Shown piece after piece: positions 7,877-15,470 of a stretch of 64,000 bases of DNA. Made by a program: the position numbers and the translations under genes. The first letter of the stretch is position 1; the number at the start of each line of letters is the position of its first letter. Source of the stretch: Chlamydiota bacterium (GTDB taxonomy: Bacteria > Chlamydiota > Chlamydiia > Chlamydiales > RGXB01); assembly GCA_016866475.1 (NCBI GenBank), contig VGMF01000004.1, positions 1 to 64,000 on the forward strand, in the 5' to 3' direction. Under the pieces are notes generated by a model that did not search any database, had not been told where the DNA came from, and worked only from the letters and a program-made list of their open reading frames with translations.

Positions 7877-10006
7877 TTACGCATCTGGGGGAAAAGTATT
7901 TGTGAAATAAGTTTCAAGTTCCTTCATAAAGGTATCTCGGTTAACAGCGGGATTTTCTCTCAAAAAAGCCTCTCCCTCCTCTTTTAGTTGGTCCCATGTA
8001 TTTATCGACATTCTTTTTTCTACTTTAAAGAAAAAACTTAATGCTTCTTGTGCAGTCGGTGGAAGTTCTACATTTTCTATGTTCACACCTTCAAGTCGTC
8101 CCTGTAAAACATAAATTAAAAGCCGATGAGTCTTGCCCTGGTTACAAACTAGAAACCCATCCTCAACGGAATCTGAAAGGGCACTAACCATACTATTTTT
8201 ACAAATTTCTTGTTCTCTTGGATTTTTCTGCTGGTTCATTATGTAGCTCCATATACGGGCAATCAATTCCTTACCAGTCAAAGCAAAATTCCTTAAGCTA
8301 AATTCCCCATCCAGTAAATGGGGGAAAGGGGAATTTTGAGGTTTTGGGCCATAAAGGGCTATCTTAGCTTTTTGGTTTTTATCCGTTTCAGGCAAACTCT
8401 TAAAATAATCTTCAAAAGCTTGGAAGTTAGTTTCAATTTGTTGAGGAGTGAACGATTTTTCTACAGCCCATAATAAAATAAGAGCATCTTTTGCCTTTAA
8501 ATCTCGAGCATCTGCATGAACGTCTACAGTATTAGGCCTCTGTTGAGCGTTTTGCTGGGCTATAGCTAATAATCTTTGAGCATAATCAGCTACTATAATA
8601 TCATCGTGAGGCAGTTGATCGAGTAACAAATCTAAAGTATCGTAGTTTCTATTTCTAAAAGCCTCATGGGCAGCAGCCACGATAAATGCACGATCAGGAT
8701 TGTAATTAAGAAATATTCGTAAGAGAGGGACATCCCCATTTCTTGAGGCTACTAAAAAGGCCCCCTCGAGAACGTCCGGGTAAATATCACCATTTTCAAG
8801 TAGAGCTACAACGATATCATGATTGCTAATTGACACTGCATGAAGCAAAGCTATCCCGCGATATTCCGTGGTAATAGCACCATCAACCAAAAGCGCATTT
8901 ATGATATCCAGATTCCCAACTTCTGCAGCAGCAGCCAAAGCTAACCCGCGATATTCCGGGCTAATAGCACCATTAACCATAAGCGCATTTATGATATCCA
9001 GGTTCCCAATTCGCGCTGCATTAAATAAAGCTAACCCGAGAGATTCCGGGATAATATCACCATCTTCCAAAAGTGCATTTATGATACCTAGATTCCCCAT
9101 TCGCACTGCATTAAGCAAAGCCCACCCGCGATATTCCGGGGTAATATCACCATCATCCAAAAACGCTTCTATGATATCCAGATTCCCAAGACTTAGAGCT
9201 GATAATAAAGCCCGCCCGCGATGTTCCGGGGTAATAGTACTTTTATTTAAAAGCTCTTTTATGATACCCAAATTTCCAAGTTCTGCAGCAGCGACTATCG
9301 CTTCTTCGGTAAATTCATCAGATATTTTACCGTCATCCAAAAGCTTTTTTATGATATCCAGATTCCCAACTCTTGCAGTAGCGACTACAGCTACTCCGCG
9401 ATTATGATCGGTAATAGCACCATTCTTAAGTAGCTCAGGGATGACATTAAATTTTTGCGACTTGGCAGCATCCTCTACAGCGCACCCACGATAAAAAGCG
9501 GGTATAGCACCATTTTCCAAAAGCTTTTTTATGATACCCAGATTCCCAACTTTTGCAGCAGCGGCTACAGCTATCCCGCGATATTCCGGGGTAATAGCAC
9601 CATGATCCAAAAGCTCTTTTATGATATCCAGATTCCCTTTTTTTGCAGCAGCGTATACAGCTTCTCCGCAATGTTCGCTAGATATTTCACCTTTTCTTAG
9701 AAGAGTTCTTAGGATTTCAAGATCCCCTTTTTTAGCTGCAGCTATTACAGCCTTCCCCAGAAAATTTTCAGCTTCTGGGAGTATAGTTACAAAAATTTCT
9801 TTGTTTCCATTTCTGATTGCAGCGAGAAAAGTCTGTTCGATATCGATTGCATCTTTAGGACCAATGGTCCCATTTTCGGAAATAGCCCTGAACATAGGTC
9901 CTACAACACTCTGCACTTTTTGATTAGCCAGGTTTTGTCCTAAATTTTCTGCCGGAGGGCTAGCTTGATCGGGACTCCCTGGGTTTATAGGGGGGATGTC
10001 TGACAT
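7877..10006 (-). CDS. Ankyrin-like repeat protein with unknown C-terminal domain
   Basis: A 709-residue protein without signal peptide. Residues about 60-430 hold at least 12 tandem repeats of exactly 30 residues with consensus near GNLDIIKxLLxxGAI followed by TPEYRGxALxxAAxV. The helix-loop-helix pattern and the GN.DII.LL core are ankyrin-like, but canonical ankyrin repeats are 33 residues. The C-terminal 200 residues are not repetitive and include VCNQGKTHRLLIYVLQGRL; I do not recognise this domain. The gene lies between two copies of the HPr 3' end and so looks inserted. Ankyrin-repeat proteins of amoeba-associated bacteria are often secreted effectors; that role is inference. The start codon has only a distant AAGG site. 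Confidence 0.85.
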   Translation of the reverse strand: MSDIPPINPGSPDQASPPAENLGQNLANQKVQSVVGPMFRAISENGTIGPKDAIDIEQTFLAAIRNGNKEIFVTILPEAENFLGKAVIAAAKKGDLEILRTLLRKGEISSEHCGEAVYAAAKKGNLDIIKELLDHGAITPEYRGIAVAAAAKVGNLGIIKKLLENGAIPAFYRGCAVEDAAKSQKFNVIPELLKNGAITDHNRGVAVVATARVGNLDIIKKLLDDGKISDEFTEEAIVAAAELGNLGIIKELLNKSTITPEHRGRALLSALSLGNLDIIEAFLDDGDITPEYRGWALLNAVRMGNLGIINALLEDGDIIPESLGLALFNAARIGNLDIINALMVNGAISPEYRGLALAAAAEVGNLDIINALLVDGAITTEYRGIALLHAVSISNHDIVVALLENGDIYPDVLEGAFLVASRNGDVPLLRIFLNYNPDRAFIVAAAHEAFRNRNYDTLDLLLDQLPHDDIIVADYAQRLLAIAQQNAQQRPNTVDVHADARDLKAKDALILLWAVEKSFTPQQIETNFQAFEDYFKSLPETDKNQKAKIALYGPKPQNSPFPHLLDGEFSLRNFALTGKELIARIWSYIMNQQKNPREQEICKNSMVSALSDSVEDGFLVCNQGKTHRLLIYVLQGRLEGVNIENVELPPTAQEALSFFFKVEKRMSINTWDQLKEEGEAFLRENPAVNRDTFMKELETYFTNTFPPDA
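8765..9830 (-). repeat. 90-bp tandem coding repeats in the ankyrin-like gene
   Basis: The element atgatatcca (plus strand) or a close variant recurs at 8811, 8901, 8991, 9081, 9171, 9261, 9351, 9441, 9531, 9621, 9711 and 9801, exactly 90 bases apart with no insertion or deletion. Neighbouring units share long near-identical stretches such as gcgatattccgggg, so units have been duplicated or homogenised recently. Confidence 0.95.
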
Positions 10007-10062
10007 GTTTTTTGAAATAACCTTGGGAGGGTATTTTTACAAGAGAAATGAAGAAGATCAAT

Positions 10063-10077
10063 TCGAGATAATCTCGA
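10063..10077. promoter_or_regulatory. Perfect palindrome upstream of ankyrin-like gene
   Basis: TCGAGAT-A-ATCTCGA is a perfect 7-bp inverted repeat with one central base, 57 bases upstream of the ankyrin-like gene start. It has the size and symmetry of a dimeric repressor or activator site. No T-run follows, so it is not a terminator. Confidence 0.35.
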
Positions 10078-10107
10078 TAAAAACACAATCTGGGGCTGAT
10101 GGGGGGG

Positions 10108-10157
10108 GGAGGCGGTCCGATCGCTATTGGATCTTTCCAGGAACCGTTTTTATATCA
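10108..10157 (+). repeat. Direct repeat copy 2 (orphan HPr 3' fragment)
   Basis: Matches 7648-7697 at 49 of 50 positions. In the HPr frame it still reads EAVRSLLDLSRNRFYI and ends in TGA at 10163-10165, exactly where copy 1 has TAG (7703-7705). Upstream the match decays, with a G-run at 10101-10109 replacing about ten bases. It abuts the 3' end of the DUF151 gene (stop at 10168), so it likely marks the original junction of two convergent genes. Confidence 0.92.
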
Positions 10158-10167
10158 TCTGCTGAGA

Positions 10168-10560
10168 TCATATTCCCTCTTGGACAGTCGCATCGAGCAC
10201 TTTTTGCGATACAAAGAGCGGGAATTTTGTTGTTTTTAGAAGGATCAACACATCGCTTGGCCGTATGTCGATCGACACTATTTCCTGTCCGCTTCTGTCC
10301 AAATAGAGTTTCGCAAAATAGATCGAATCCTCGACATGATCTATAATGCATTTCATAATCTTCAGGTCAAATCCTGTCACAACACCTGTAATAATGTCGT
10401 GGGTGATCGGGCGCCTGAATTCCCTTCTTAAATTTTCGTTGACTTCCAAGGAGGTGTAGAGTGGCACCGTCCCCTTTTTGGTGTGGAGCTTGAAAAGGGT
10501 GTAATTCGGGTGCGGATCGATTTCGTAGGATTCAATAGGTATCATTGCGTCTTCAAACAT
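10168..10560 (-). CDS. Bifunctional nuclease-like protein (DUF151)
   Basis: A 130-residue protein matching the DUF151/BFN family: GFDLKIMKCIIDHVEDSIY and IDIRPSDVLILL are the characteristic segments, with the acidic residues in DIRPSD. Family members include a plant and bacterial bifunctional nuclease, but most bacterial ones are uncharacterised. Its start overlaps the 3' end of rpiA by eight bases, so it is translationally coupled to that gene. Its 3' end is two bases from the stop of the orphan HPr fragment. Complete and of ordinary length. Confidence 0.8.
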   Translation of the reverse strand: MFEDAMIPIESYEIDPHPNYTLFKLHTKKGTVPLYTSLEVNENLRREFRRPITHDIITGVVTGFDLKIMKCIIDHVEDSIYFAKLYLDRSGQEIVSIDIRPSDVLILLKTTKFPLFVSQKVLDATVQEGI

Positions 10561-11230
10561 GAATCACCTCTGCCGAGTCCTGTTTGCCGACAACAAAAAG
10601 TTGGGGCGGGGGAAAAACCCCCACTTCTATAACACCGGGTATTTTCGACAGGTCGGAGCATACCTCAGGCGTAGATTTTTGACCGGGTAGGGGTGCATCC
10701 ATATCAAATAGTACGGCCCCCTGATCGGTCGTGAAATTTCTTCGAATGGTCCCTTTGTAATGGACTTGTCGTAATGTGGAGCGTAGTCCGAAAGGGAGAA
10801 CCTCTATCGGGATTTTTTTGAAACCGGAACCGATGGGACCCCTGTGGAGCTTTGTCAAATCCACCATGATGATCCTATAATTGGCAGAGTTGAATAATAT
10901 CTTCTCTCTGGTCAGACAACCTCCGCCCCCTTTGATCATGTGAAAGTTGTGATCCAAGGAGACCTCGTCAGCCCCGTCAATATAAAAGTCGAGCGTTTCA
11001 AAAGCATCCTCCTTCATGTAGGGGAGTACGTCAGCGCTCATTTCGTAAATTTTTATAGAACTTGCGATACACTCGAAAGGGGGGAGCTCTTTTTGCCTTT
11101 TGATGAGTATTTTAAGAAATATCTCGGAGGTAGAGCCACTTCCAAGACCAAGCTTGAACGGGTCCTTGGCCTTTTGCAATAAAATCTCAAACGCCTTTTC
11201 GGCGGCTCTTTGCTTCATTTCATTGTGCAT
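10553..11230 (-). CDS. rpiA: Ribose-5-phosphate isomerase A
   Basis: An RpiA of about 225 residues, interconverting ribose-5-phosphate and ribulose-5-phosphate in the non-oxidative pentose phosphate pathway. Family motifs present are GLGSGSTSEIF (substrate-binding loop), DGADEV (catalytic Asp pair, here YIDGADEV), and KGGGGCLTREKI. ATG 11230 has AAAGGT seven bases upstream; ATG 11269 would add an unneeded basic tail. It is upstream of and overlaps the DUF151 gene. The upstream space 11231-11493 is very A+T-rich and holds no other gene I can support; divergent promoters for rpiA and the tyrS operon must lie there. Confidence 0.95.
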   Translation of the reverse strand: MHNEMKQRAAEKAFEILLQKAKDPFKLGLGSGSTSEIFLKILIKRQKELPPFECIASSIKIYEMSADVLPYMKEDAFETLDFYIDGADEVSLDHNFHMIKGGGGCLTREKILFNSANYRIIMVDLTKLHRGPIGSGFKKIPIEVLPFGLRSTLRQVHYKGTIRRNFTTDQGAVLFDMDAPLPGQKSTPEVCSDLSKIPGVIEVGVFPPPQLFVVGKQDSAEVIHV

Positions 11231-11493
11231 TCTTAACCTTTTTTTGCCGTTTTCAACGTTTTTTTTCAAAGCATTCTATGCTATTTTCTTTTAGATTGAA
11301 CACTTCTAAAAGCTTACGAGGTTAAAATAATTAAAAAATTGAAAATATATTGTAGACATCGTGAGAATTCATAAATCATCTTAAAAAATATAAAAAAAAC
11401 ATTTTATTTACTTTTTTTGGGATGAAGATCCTGGTTTACAAAATTTTAAGAAGATCGCAAGATGGATCCATCCTATTTTTGAGGGAAATTTCG

Positions 11494-11778
11494 ATGGCAA
11501 CTCGTGTTGACAATGATAAAAACACAGCTCAAGAGAGCGAAAAAACAAAAAAAGCGCGTGAAAAGTTAAAATCTCGTCTAAAAAAGATCGATACTATGGT
11601 AACATCTCAGGCGATTGATGAAAAAAAAGATCAAATAGCCGACTGGATCTCCCGACACTCATGGTCCAGAGACGCTGTGAATAGAGATGATCTGGGTCTT
11701 TTCGACCAAAACCGCAATCCCGCTCCTTTGAGTAAGAAAACTCAAGGTATGAAGGAGCGACTAGAAAAGGACAAATAA
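11494..11778 (+). CDS. Small charged protein preceding tyrS
   Basis: A 94-residue, highly charged protein (MATRVDNDKNTAQESE...), Lys-rich in the first third, no signal peptide or membrane segment. ATG 11494 has GAGGGAAA eight bases upstream; an in-frame ATG at 11422 would add 24 residues with a less plausible context. Its stop codon TAA touches the tyrS start (TAAATG), so both are translated from one message. I do not recognise the family. In Chlamydiaceae the flagellar-type sigma factor gene precedes tyrS in my recollection; this protein is too small to be it. Confidence 0.7.
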   Translation: MATRVDNDKNTAQESEKTKKAREKLKSRLKKIDTMVTSQAIDEKKDQIADWISRHSWSRDAVNRDDLGLFDQNRNPAPLSKKTQGMKERLEKDK

Positions 11779-13020
11779 ATGAGACCGCAAAGCTCCGACA
11801 CTATACATGCCCTTGACCACCTGAAGGAGAGGGGGCTTTACCATGACTCCACACCCGGTTTGGAGGAACACCTTAAAGAATCGAGGTATGTTTACGCAGG
11901 GTTTGACGTCACAGCGGATGCTTTGCATCTTGGAAACCTTTTGGTCATCCTCACTTTATACCGCTTCAAAATGATGGGGCATAAGCCGGTCATACTGTAC
12001 GGCGGCGCCACTACAAAGATAGGGGATCCTTCCGGAAAACAGAGCGATCGCCCCCTTTTATCCCTGGAGCAGATCGAACACAACTTAAGAAAAATTTCAT
12101 CGAATTTGGAGCAGATTCTGGGGAACGACCTCATTTTTGTAAACAATTCGGATTGGTTCGATCAGATGACGGTCCCCCACTTTTTGAGGGATATCGGACG
12201 CTTCTTCAGAGTGTCCCAAATGTTGGCCAAAGATTCGGTCCGTACTCGGATGGAGGCGGAGGAGGGGATCAGCTTTTGCGAATTTTCCTACCAGCTATTG
12301 CAAGGGTATGACTTCCATTACCTGGCAGAAAACCACAATGTTACCGTCCAGATCGGGGGAAGCGATCAATGGGGTAACATGACGGCGGGAACCGATTTTT
12401 CCAGGCGAAAAGGGGGAAAAGAGCTGCATGTAATGACGATACCCCTTATGTTGCGCTCGGATGGAAAAAAATTCGGAAAAAGCGAGTCGGGTGCGATTTA
12501 CCTGAGTAAAGAGCGGACATCTCCCTATGTATTTTACCAATACCTGCTGAACATTCCGGATGAAGATGTCGAGACTTGTCTCAAACGATTTACATGGCTT
12601 TCTCTTGAAGAGATCTCTGCTTTGCACGGCTTGGAGCGGCAGAAAAAACTGGCTATGGAGTTGACCCGTTTTATCCACGGAGATCATGGGTTGAGCGAAG
12701 CGATGCGTCTTACCGAGGTGGCGTTTAGCGACAAACTGGGGACAAAAGAGGATTACGATCAGATATTCGACGCATTTCCCCATAAAGTACTGTCAAAAAA
12801 TGGATCGGGGGCGAAAAGTTTATTAGAGATTTTGGTGGAAGCGGAGCTCATCCCGTCAAAATCGGAAGGGGTTCGTCTTGTGCAGGGGCAAGGGTTGAAG
12901 GTGAACGGAGTGACCTTGGTGGACCCAAAGGCCCCCTTTGCGGGTGAACTTTTGATAGGTGGAGTCTACCTTTTTGTTCAACAAGGCAAAAAAAAGAAAA
13001 TGTTGATTAGTTTCAGTTAA
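11779..13020 (+). CDS. tyrS: Tyrosyl-tRNA synthetase
   Basis: A 413-residue class I synthetase charging tRNA-Tyr. The HIGH-type signature is HLGN at residues 50-53, the tyrosine pocket region includes GGSDQWGNMTAG, and the KMSKS-type loop is KFGKS near residue 231. The C-terminal 80 residues form an S4-type RNA-binding domain (LVQGQGLKVNGVTL). Length and architecture are those of bacterial TyrRS. It starts directly after the stop of the small upstream gene. Confidence 0.97.
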   Translation: MRPQSSDTIHALDHLKERGLYHDSTPGLEEHLKESRYVYAGFDVTADALHLGNLLVILTLYRFKMMGHKPVILYGGATTKIGDPSGKQSDRPLLSLEQIEHNLRKISSNLEQILGNDLIFVNNSDWFDQMTVPHFLRDIGRFFRVSQMLAKDSVRTRMEAEEGISFCEFSYQLLQGYDFHYLAENHNVTVQIGGSDQWGNMTAGTDFSRRKGGKELHVMTIPLMLRSDGKKFGKSESGAIYLSKERTSPYVFYQYLLNIPDEDVETCLKRFTWLSLEEISALHGLERQKKLAMELTRFIHGDHGLSEAMRLTEVAFSDKLGTKEDYDQIFDAFPHKVLSKNGSGAKSLLEILVEAELIPSKSEGVRLVQGQGLKVNGVTLVDPKAPFAGELLIGGVYLFVQQGKKKKMLISFS

Positions 13021-13099
13021 TTACGTTTTTTTAATTTGTCATAAATTACTGATTTTATTAAAGGAGGATTAAGAAATAAAAGTGCAGGGAGTTGACGAG

Positions 13100-13441
13100 A
13101 TGGCGACCAAAACGAAGAAAGAGCTCGTTCTTAAAATTTCCGCGGAGTGCAACCTTCCTCCAAACGATGTGCGCCGCATAGTTCAGTCGTTTTTGGATAG
13201 CCTGGTAGAAGGGCTTGCCCAGGGGGATCGCTACGAGTTTAGAGATTTTGGGGTATTCGAGGTTGTGGTTCGCAAACAAAAAATAGGCCGAAATCCTAAA
13301 AATGCCGGTGTTGCAATCGTCATTCCGGAGAGAAAAGTTGTGAAGTTTTCACCCGGTAAAAAAATGAAAGAAGATTTGGAAAAGCCTGTTTCAAAAGACC
13401 ACCACACTCATAAACAGCATCTCAGATCTGCAACTTTATAG
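13100..13441 (+). CDS. HU/IHF-family DNA-binding protein
   Basis: A 113-residue histone-like protein. It begins MATKTKKELVLKISAEC and shows the family signature FRDFGVFEVVVRKQKIGRNP followed by the DNA-binding arm and FSPGKKMKEDL. The tail after residue 95 (His- and Lys-rich) is longer than in standard 90-residue HU. ATG 13100 has GGGAG eight bases upstream; a GTG at 13082 with a strong AGGAGG further upstream is an alternative. In Chlamydiaceae the corresponding gene (ihfA/himD-like) lies in the same order upstream of accA and msbA. Confidence 0.92.
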   Translation: MATKTKKELVLKISAECNLPPNDVRRIVQSFLDSLVEGLAQGDRYEFRDFGVFEVVVRKQKIGRNPKNAGVAIVIPERKVVKFSPGKKMKEDLEKPVSKDHHTHKQHLRSATL

Positions 13442-13467
13442 AGACTTTCATAGAAAGTTGATTGCAT

Positions 13468-13499
13468 AAGCCTTTTCACGATCGATTAGGCTTTTTTTT
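13468..13499 (+). terminator. Terminator after HU gene
   Basis: AAGCC (13468-13472) pairs with GGCTT (13489-13493) across a longer loop that itself contains CGATCG, followed by a run of T. A small ACTTTC-ATA-GAAAGT hairpin lies just upstream at 13444-13458. Stem is short, so strength is uncertain. Confidence 0.45.
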
Positions 13500-13556
13500 A
13501 TATTTGAATTTCCTATACATTATTGTATGATTGTGCAGTAGTCATAGGTGGGTCAA

Positions 13557-14474
13557 TTGAGATTCTCAAAGTTTTTATCACGTTCGTTTTTCTTGGTTTT
13601 TGCCGGTATCGGGGCGATGTGGTTTGTAAAAAACAAGCCCTATTTAGCTCTCAACACAGAGCATAGAGGGGAAGAGGCTGTCTATCAGGTAGCACAAGAG
13701 GTTTCTTCTGAAGATGGAAAAAAAGATCCCATCCAGGAAATTGATCGGGTGAAGCAGCTTTTTTCAAAAGGGCCCGATAAACTTCCCATCGTGGAGACTG
13801 TGACCTATTCAAGCAGAGTGCCCTGGTTGAAAGGGCGTCCCGCTTGGCTCGCTGACTACGCCTCCTATTTTAACACCTCAAGGCACTTTATCGCGCGCAG
13901 TCTAAACGGTAAAAATGACTACGTGAGTCAAAAGGTCTCTATTGGAGACAGATTCAACGTTTTCAAAAAGAACCTCTCTTTGGAATTTCATCTCAAGATC
14001 AATCTGTCGACGGCTAAAATGCAGTTGTTTTATAAAAACGTCGACTCTGGCGACGAGGTCCTTTTAAAAACATACCCTGTCGGGCTAGGACGTGTCGATC
14101 CGAATTCCCCTTCAGGTTGCCTGACCCCAGTGGGAAAATTCAAGCTTGGGGGGAAGGTTGCAATTTACACTCCCGGAGTTACAGGGTTTTTCCAAAATCG
14201 TAAAATCGAGATGATGGAGGTTTTCGGAACTCGTTGGCTCCCTTTTGATGAGGAGATAGAGGGGTGCTCTGATGGTGCCAAGGGGTATGGAATCCATGGC
14301 GTTCCTTGCCATTACGATGCTGCAACTGGTGCGATCAACGAGGAAAAGTCTTTGATCGGTGATTACTCGAGCGACGGATGTATCCGGATGGCCAAAGACC
14401 ACATTGAGGAGCTTTTCTCGGTCGTGATCACAAAACCGACCATCGTCGAAATCACCCGAGGTACCACAGAATAG
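13557..14474 (+). CDS. L,D-transpeptidase (YkuD domain)
   Basis: About 305 residues: an N-terminal membrane anchor or signal (SFFLVFAGIGAMWFV), a linker, and a C-terminal YkuD catalytic domain. The conserved site HG...SxGCxR is visible as YGIHGVPCH then SSDGCIRM, with the nucleophilic Cys near residue 275. Such enzymes form 3-3 cross-links in peptidoglycan or attach proteins to it, in the periplasm. TTG 13557 has AGGTGG five bases upstream; GTG 13548 is an alternative start. It is followed by accA after about 50 bases. Chlamydiae have reduced or modified peptidoglycan, so an intact catalytic motif is informative about this lineage. Confidence 0.87.
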   Translation: MRFSKFLSRSFFLVFAGIGAMWFVKNKPYLALNTEHRGEEAVYQVAQEVSSEDGKKDPIQEIDRVKQLFSKGPDKLPIVETVTYSSRVPWLKGRPAWLADYASYFNTSRHFIARSLNGKNDYVSQKVSIGDRFNVFKKNLSLEFHLKINLSTAKMQLFYKNVDSGDEVLLKTYPVGLGRVDPNSPSGCLTPVGKFKLGGKVAIYTPGVTGFFQNRKIEMMEVFGTRWLPFDEEIEGCSDGAKGYGIHGVPCHYDAATGAINEEKSLIGDYSSDGCIRMAKDHIEELFSVVITKPTIVEITRGTTE

Positions 14475-14525
14475 ATAAGAAGCCTTCTTGTAAGAATCTT
14501 CAATATTGTTTAAAATAATCCAGGT

Positions 14526-15470
14526 ATGAAACAGACGCAATCTACAATAGATCTAATTGGTCAGATCGGTGCATTGAAGCTTGAGTATGATCGATGTGAA
14601 GATCCTAAAAAGCGTATGGCGCTTTTTGAGGATTTACGTGTATCTGCTAATGCGCTTAGAGAACTTCTCGCTCCCATTGAACGGGTAGAACTTGCCCGCC
14701 ACCCGGACCGTCCAAATATTGAAAAGATCCAAAAAACCCTTTTCAAGGATTTTATTGCGCTTCATGGTGATAGGCAGTTTAGTGATGATCCTGCAATTTA
14801 TGCCGGTATAGGGACCTTTCAGGGTCGCTCCTGCATGTTGATCGGGCATCACAAGGGTGTTGATCTAAGGGATCGGGCGAGGCGGAATTTTGGAATGGCA
14901 CGACCTGAGGGCTATCGCAAAGCGTTACGCCTGGCAAAGCTTGCCGAACGGTTTCAAATCCCTATCTTACTCGTCATAGATACCCCAGGAGCCCACAGCG
15001 ATCTTGAATCGGAACAGAGAGGCCAAGGGATGGCGATTGCGAAAAACATCTACGAATTCTCCTCGATACGCACCCCGATGGTTGCTCTAATTATAGGCGA
15101 AGGTTCCTCAGGAGGTGCTTTGGCAATCGGAATTGCCGACCGTGTCTTGATGATGGAAAACAGTGTTTACAGTGTGATCTCTCCCGAATCTTGCGCCTCC
15201 ATTTTGTGGCGTTGCTCCTCAAAAAAAGCAATCGCGGCAGAAAATTTACAACCTGATGCCCCTTTTCTACTCAAACATGGGCTGATTCATCATGTGATTG
15301 ACGAACCGTATGGATGCGCCCACCTCGATCCCGAGGCAACGCTCGAAAATATGCGGCAAGCGCTGGAGCTTCATTTTAATGAGCTGTCTCGACTATCCCT
15401 TGAAGAACTTATAGAACAACGCTATACTTTCTTCCGAAAAATGGGAGAAGTGGAAGATTGTTCCAGCTAA
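14526..15470 (+). CDS. accA: Acetyl-CoA carboxylase carboxyltransferase alpha subunit
   Basis: A 314-residue AccA, which with AccD transfers CO2 from biotin to acetyl-CoA to give malonyl-CoA for fatty-acid synthesis. Characteristic segments are LHGDRQFSDDPAIYAGIG, GMARPEGYRKALRLAK, the substrate loop DTPGAHSDLESEQRGQ and GEGSSGGALAIG. Full length. Its last 13 bases overlap the start of the ABC exporter gene, so the two are coupled. The order HU, accA, msbA matches the chlamydial neighbourhood. Confidence 0.97.
   Translation: MKQTQSTIDLIGQIGALKLEYDRCEDPKKRMALFEDLRVSANALRELLAPIERVELARHPDRPNIEKIQKTLFKDFIALHGDRQFSDDPAIYAGIGTFQGRSCMLIGHHKGVDLRDRARRNFGMARPEGYRKALRLAKLAERFQIPILLVIDTPGAHSDLESEQRGQGMAIAKNIYEFSSIRTPMVALIIGEGSSGGALAIGIADRVLMMENSVYSVISPESCASILWRCSSKKAIAAENLQPDAPFLLKHGLIHHVIDEPYGCAHLDPEATLENMRQALELHFNELSRLSLEELIEQRYTFFRKMGEVEDCSS

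Noticed and set aside
9455-9700. Long antisense open frames over the ankyrin-like gene
   Set aside because: They are mirror images of the repeats, exist because the repeat length is a multiple of three, and have no ribosome binding sites.
8765-9830. Regular 90-base direct repeats that could suggest a CRISPR or satellite array
   Set aside because: The repeats are in a single open frame, encode 30-residue protein units and have no unique spacers.
10099-10112. G-run (gggggggg) beside the right-hand repeat as a quadruplex or phase-variable tract
   Set aside because: Eight to nine G in one tract, outside any intact gene; more likely part of decayed HPr sequence.
10108-10165. The orphan HPr 3' fragment as a second ptsH gene
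   Set aside because: It lacks the active-site histidine region and a start; only about the last 18 codons remain.
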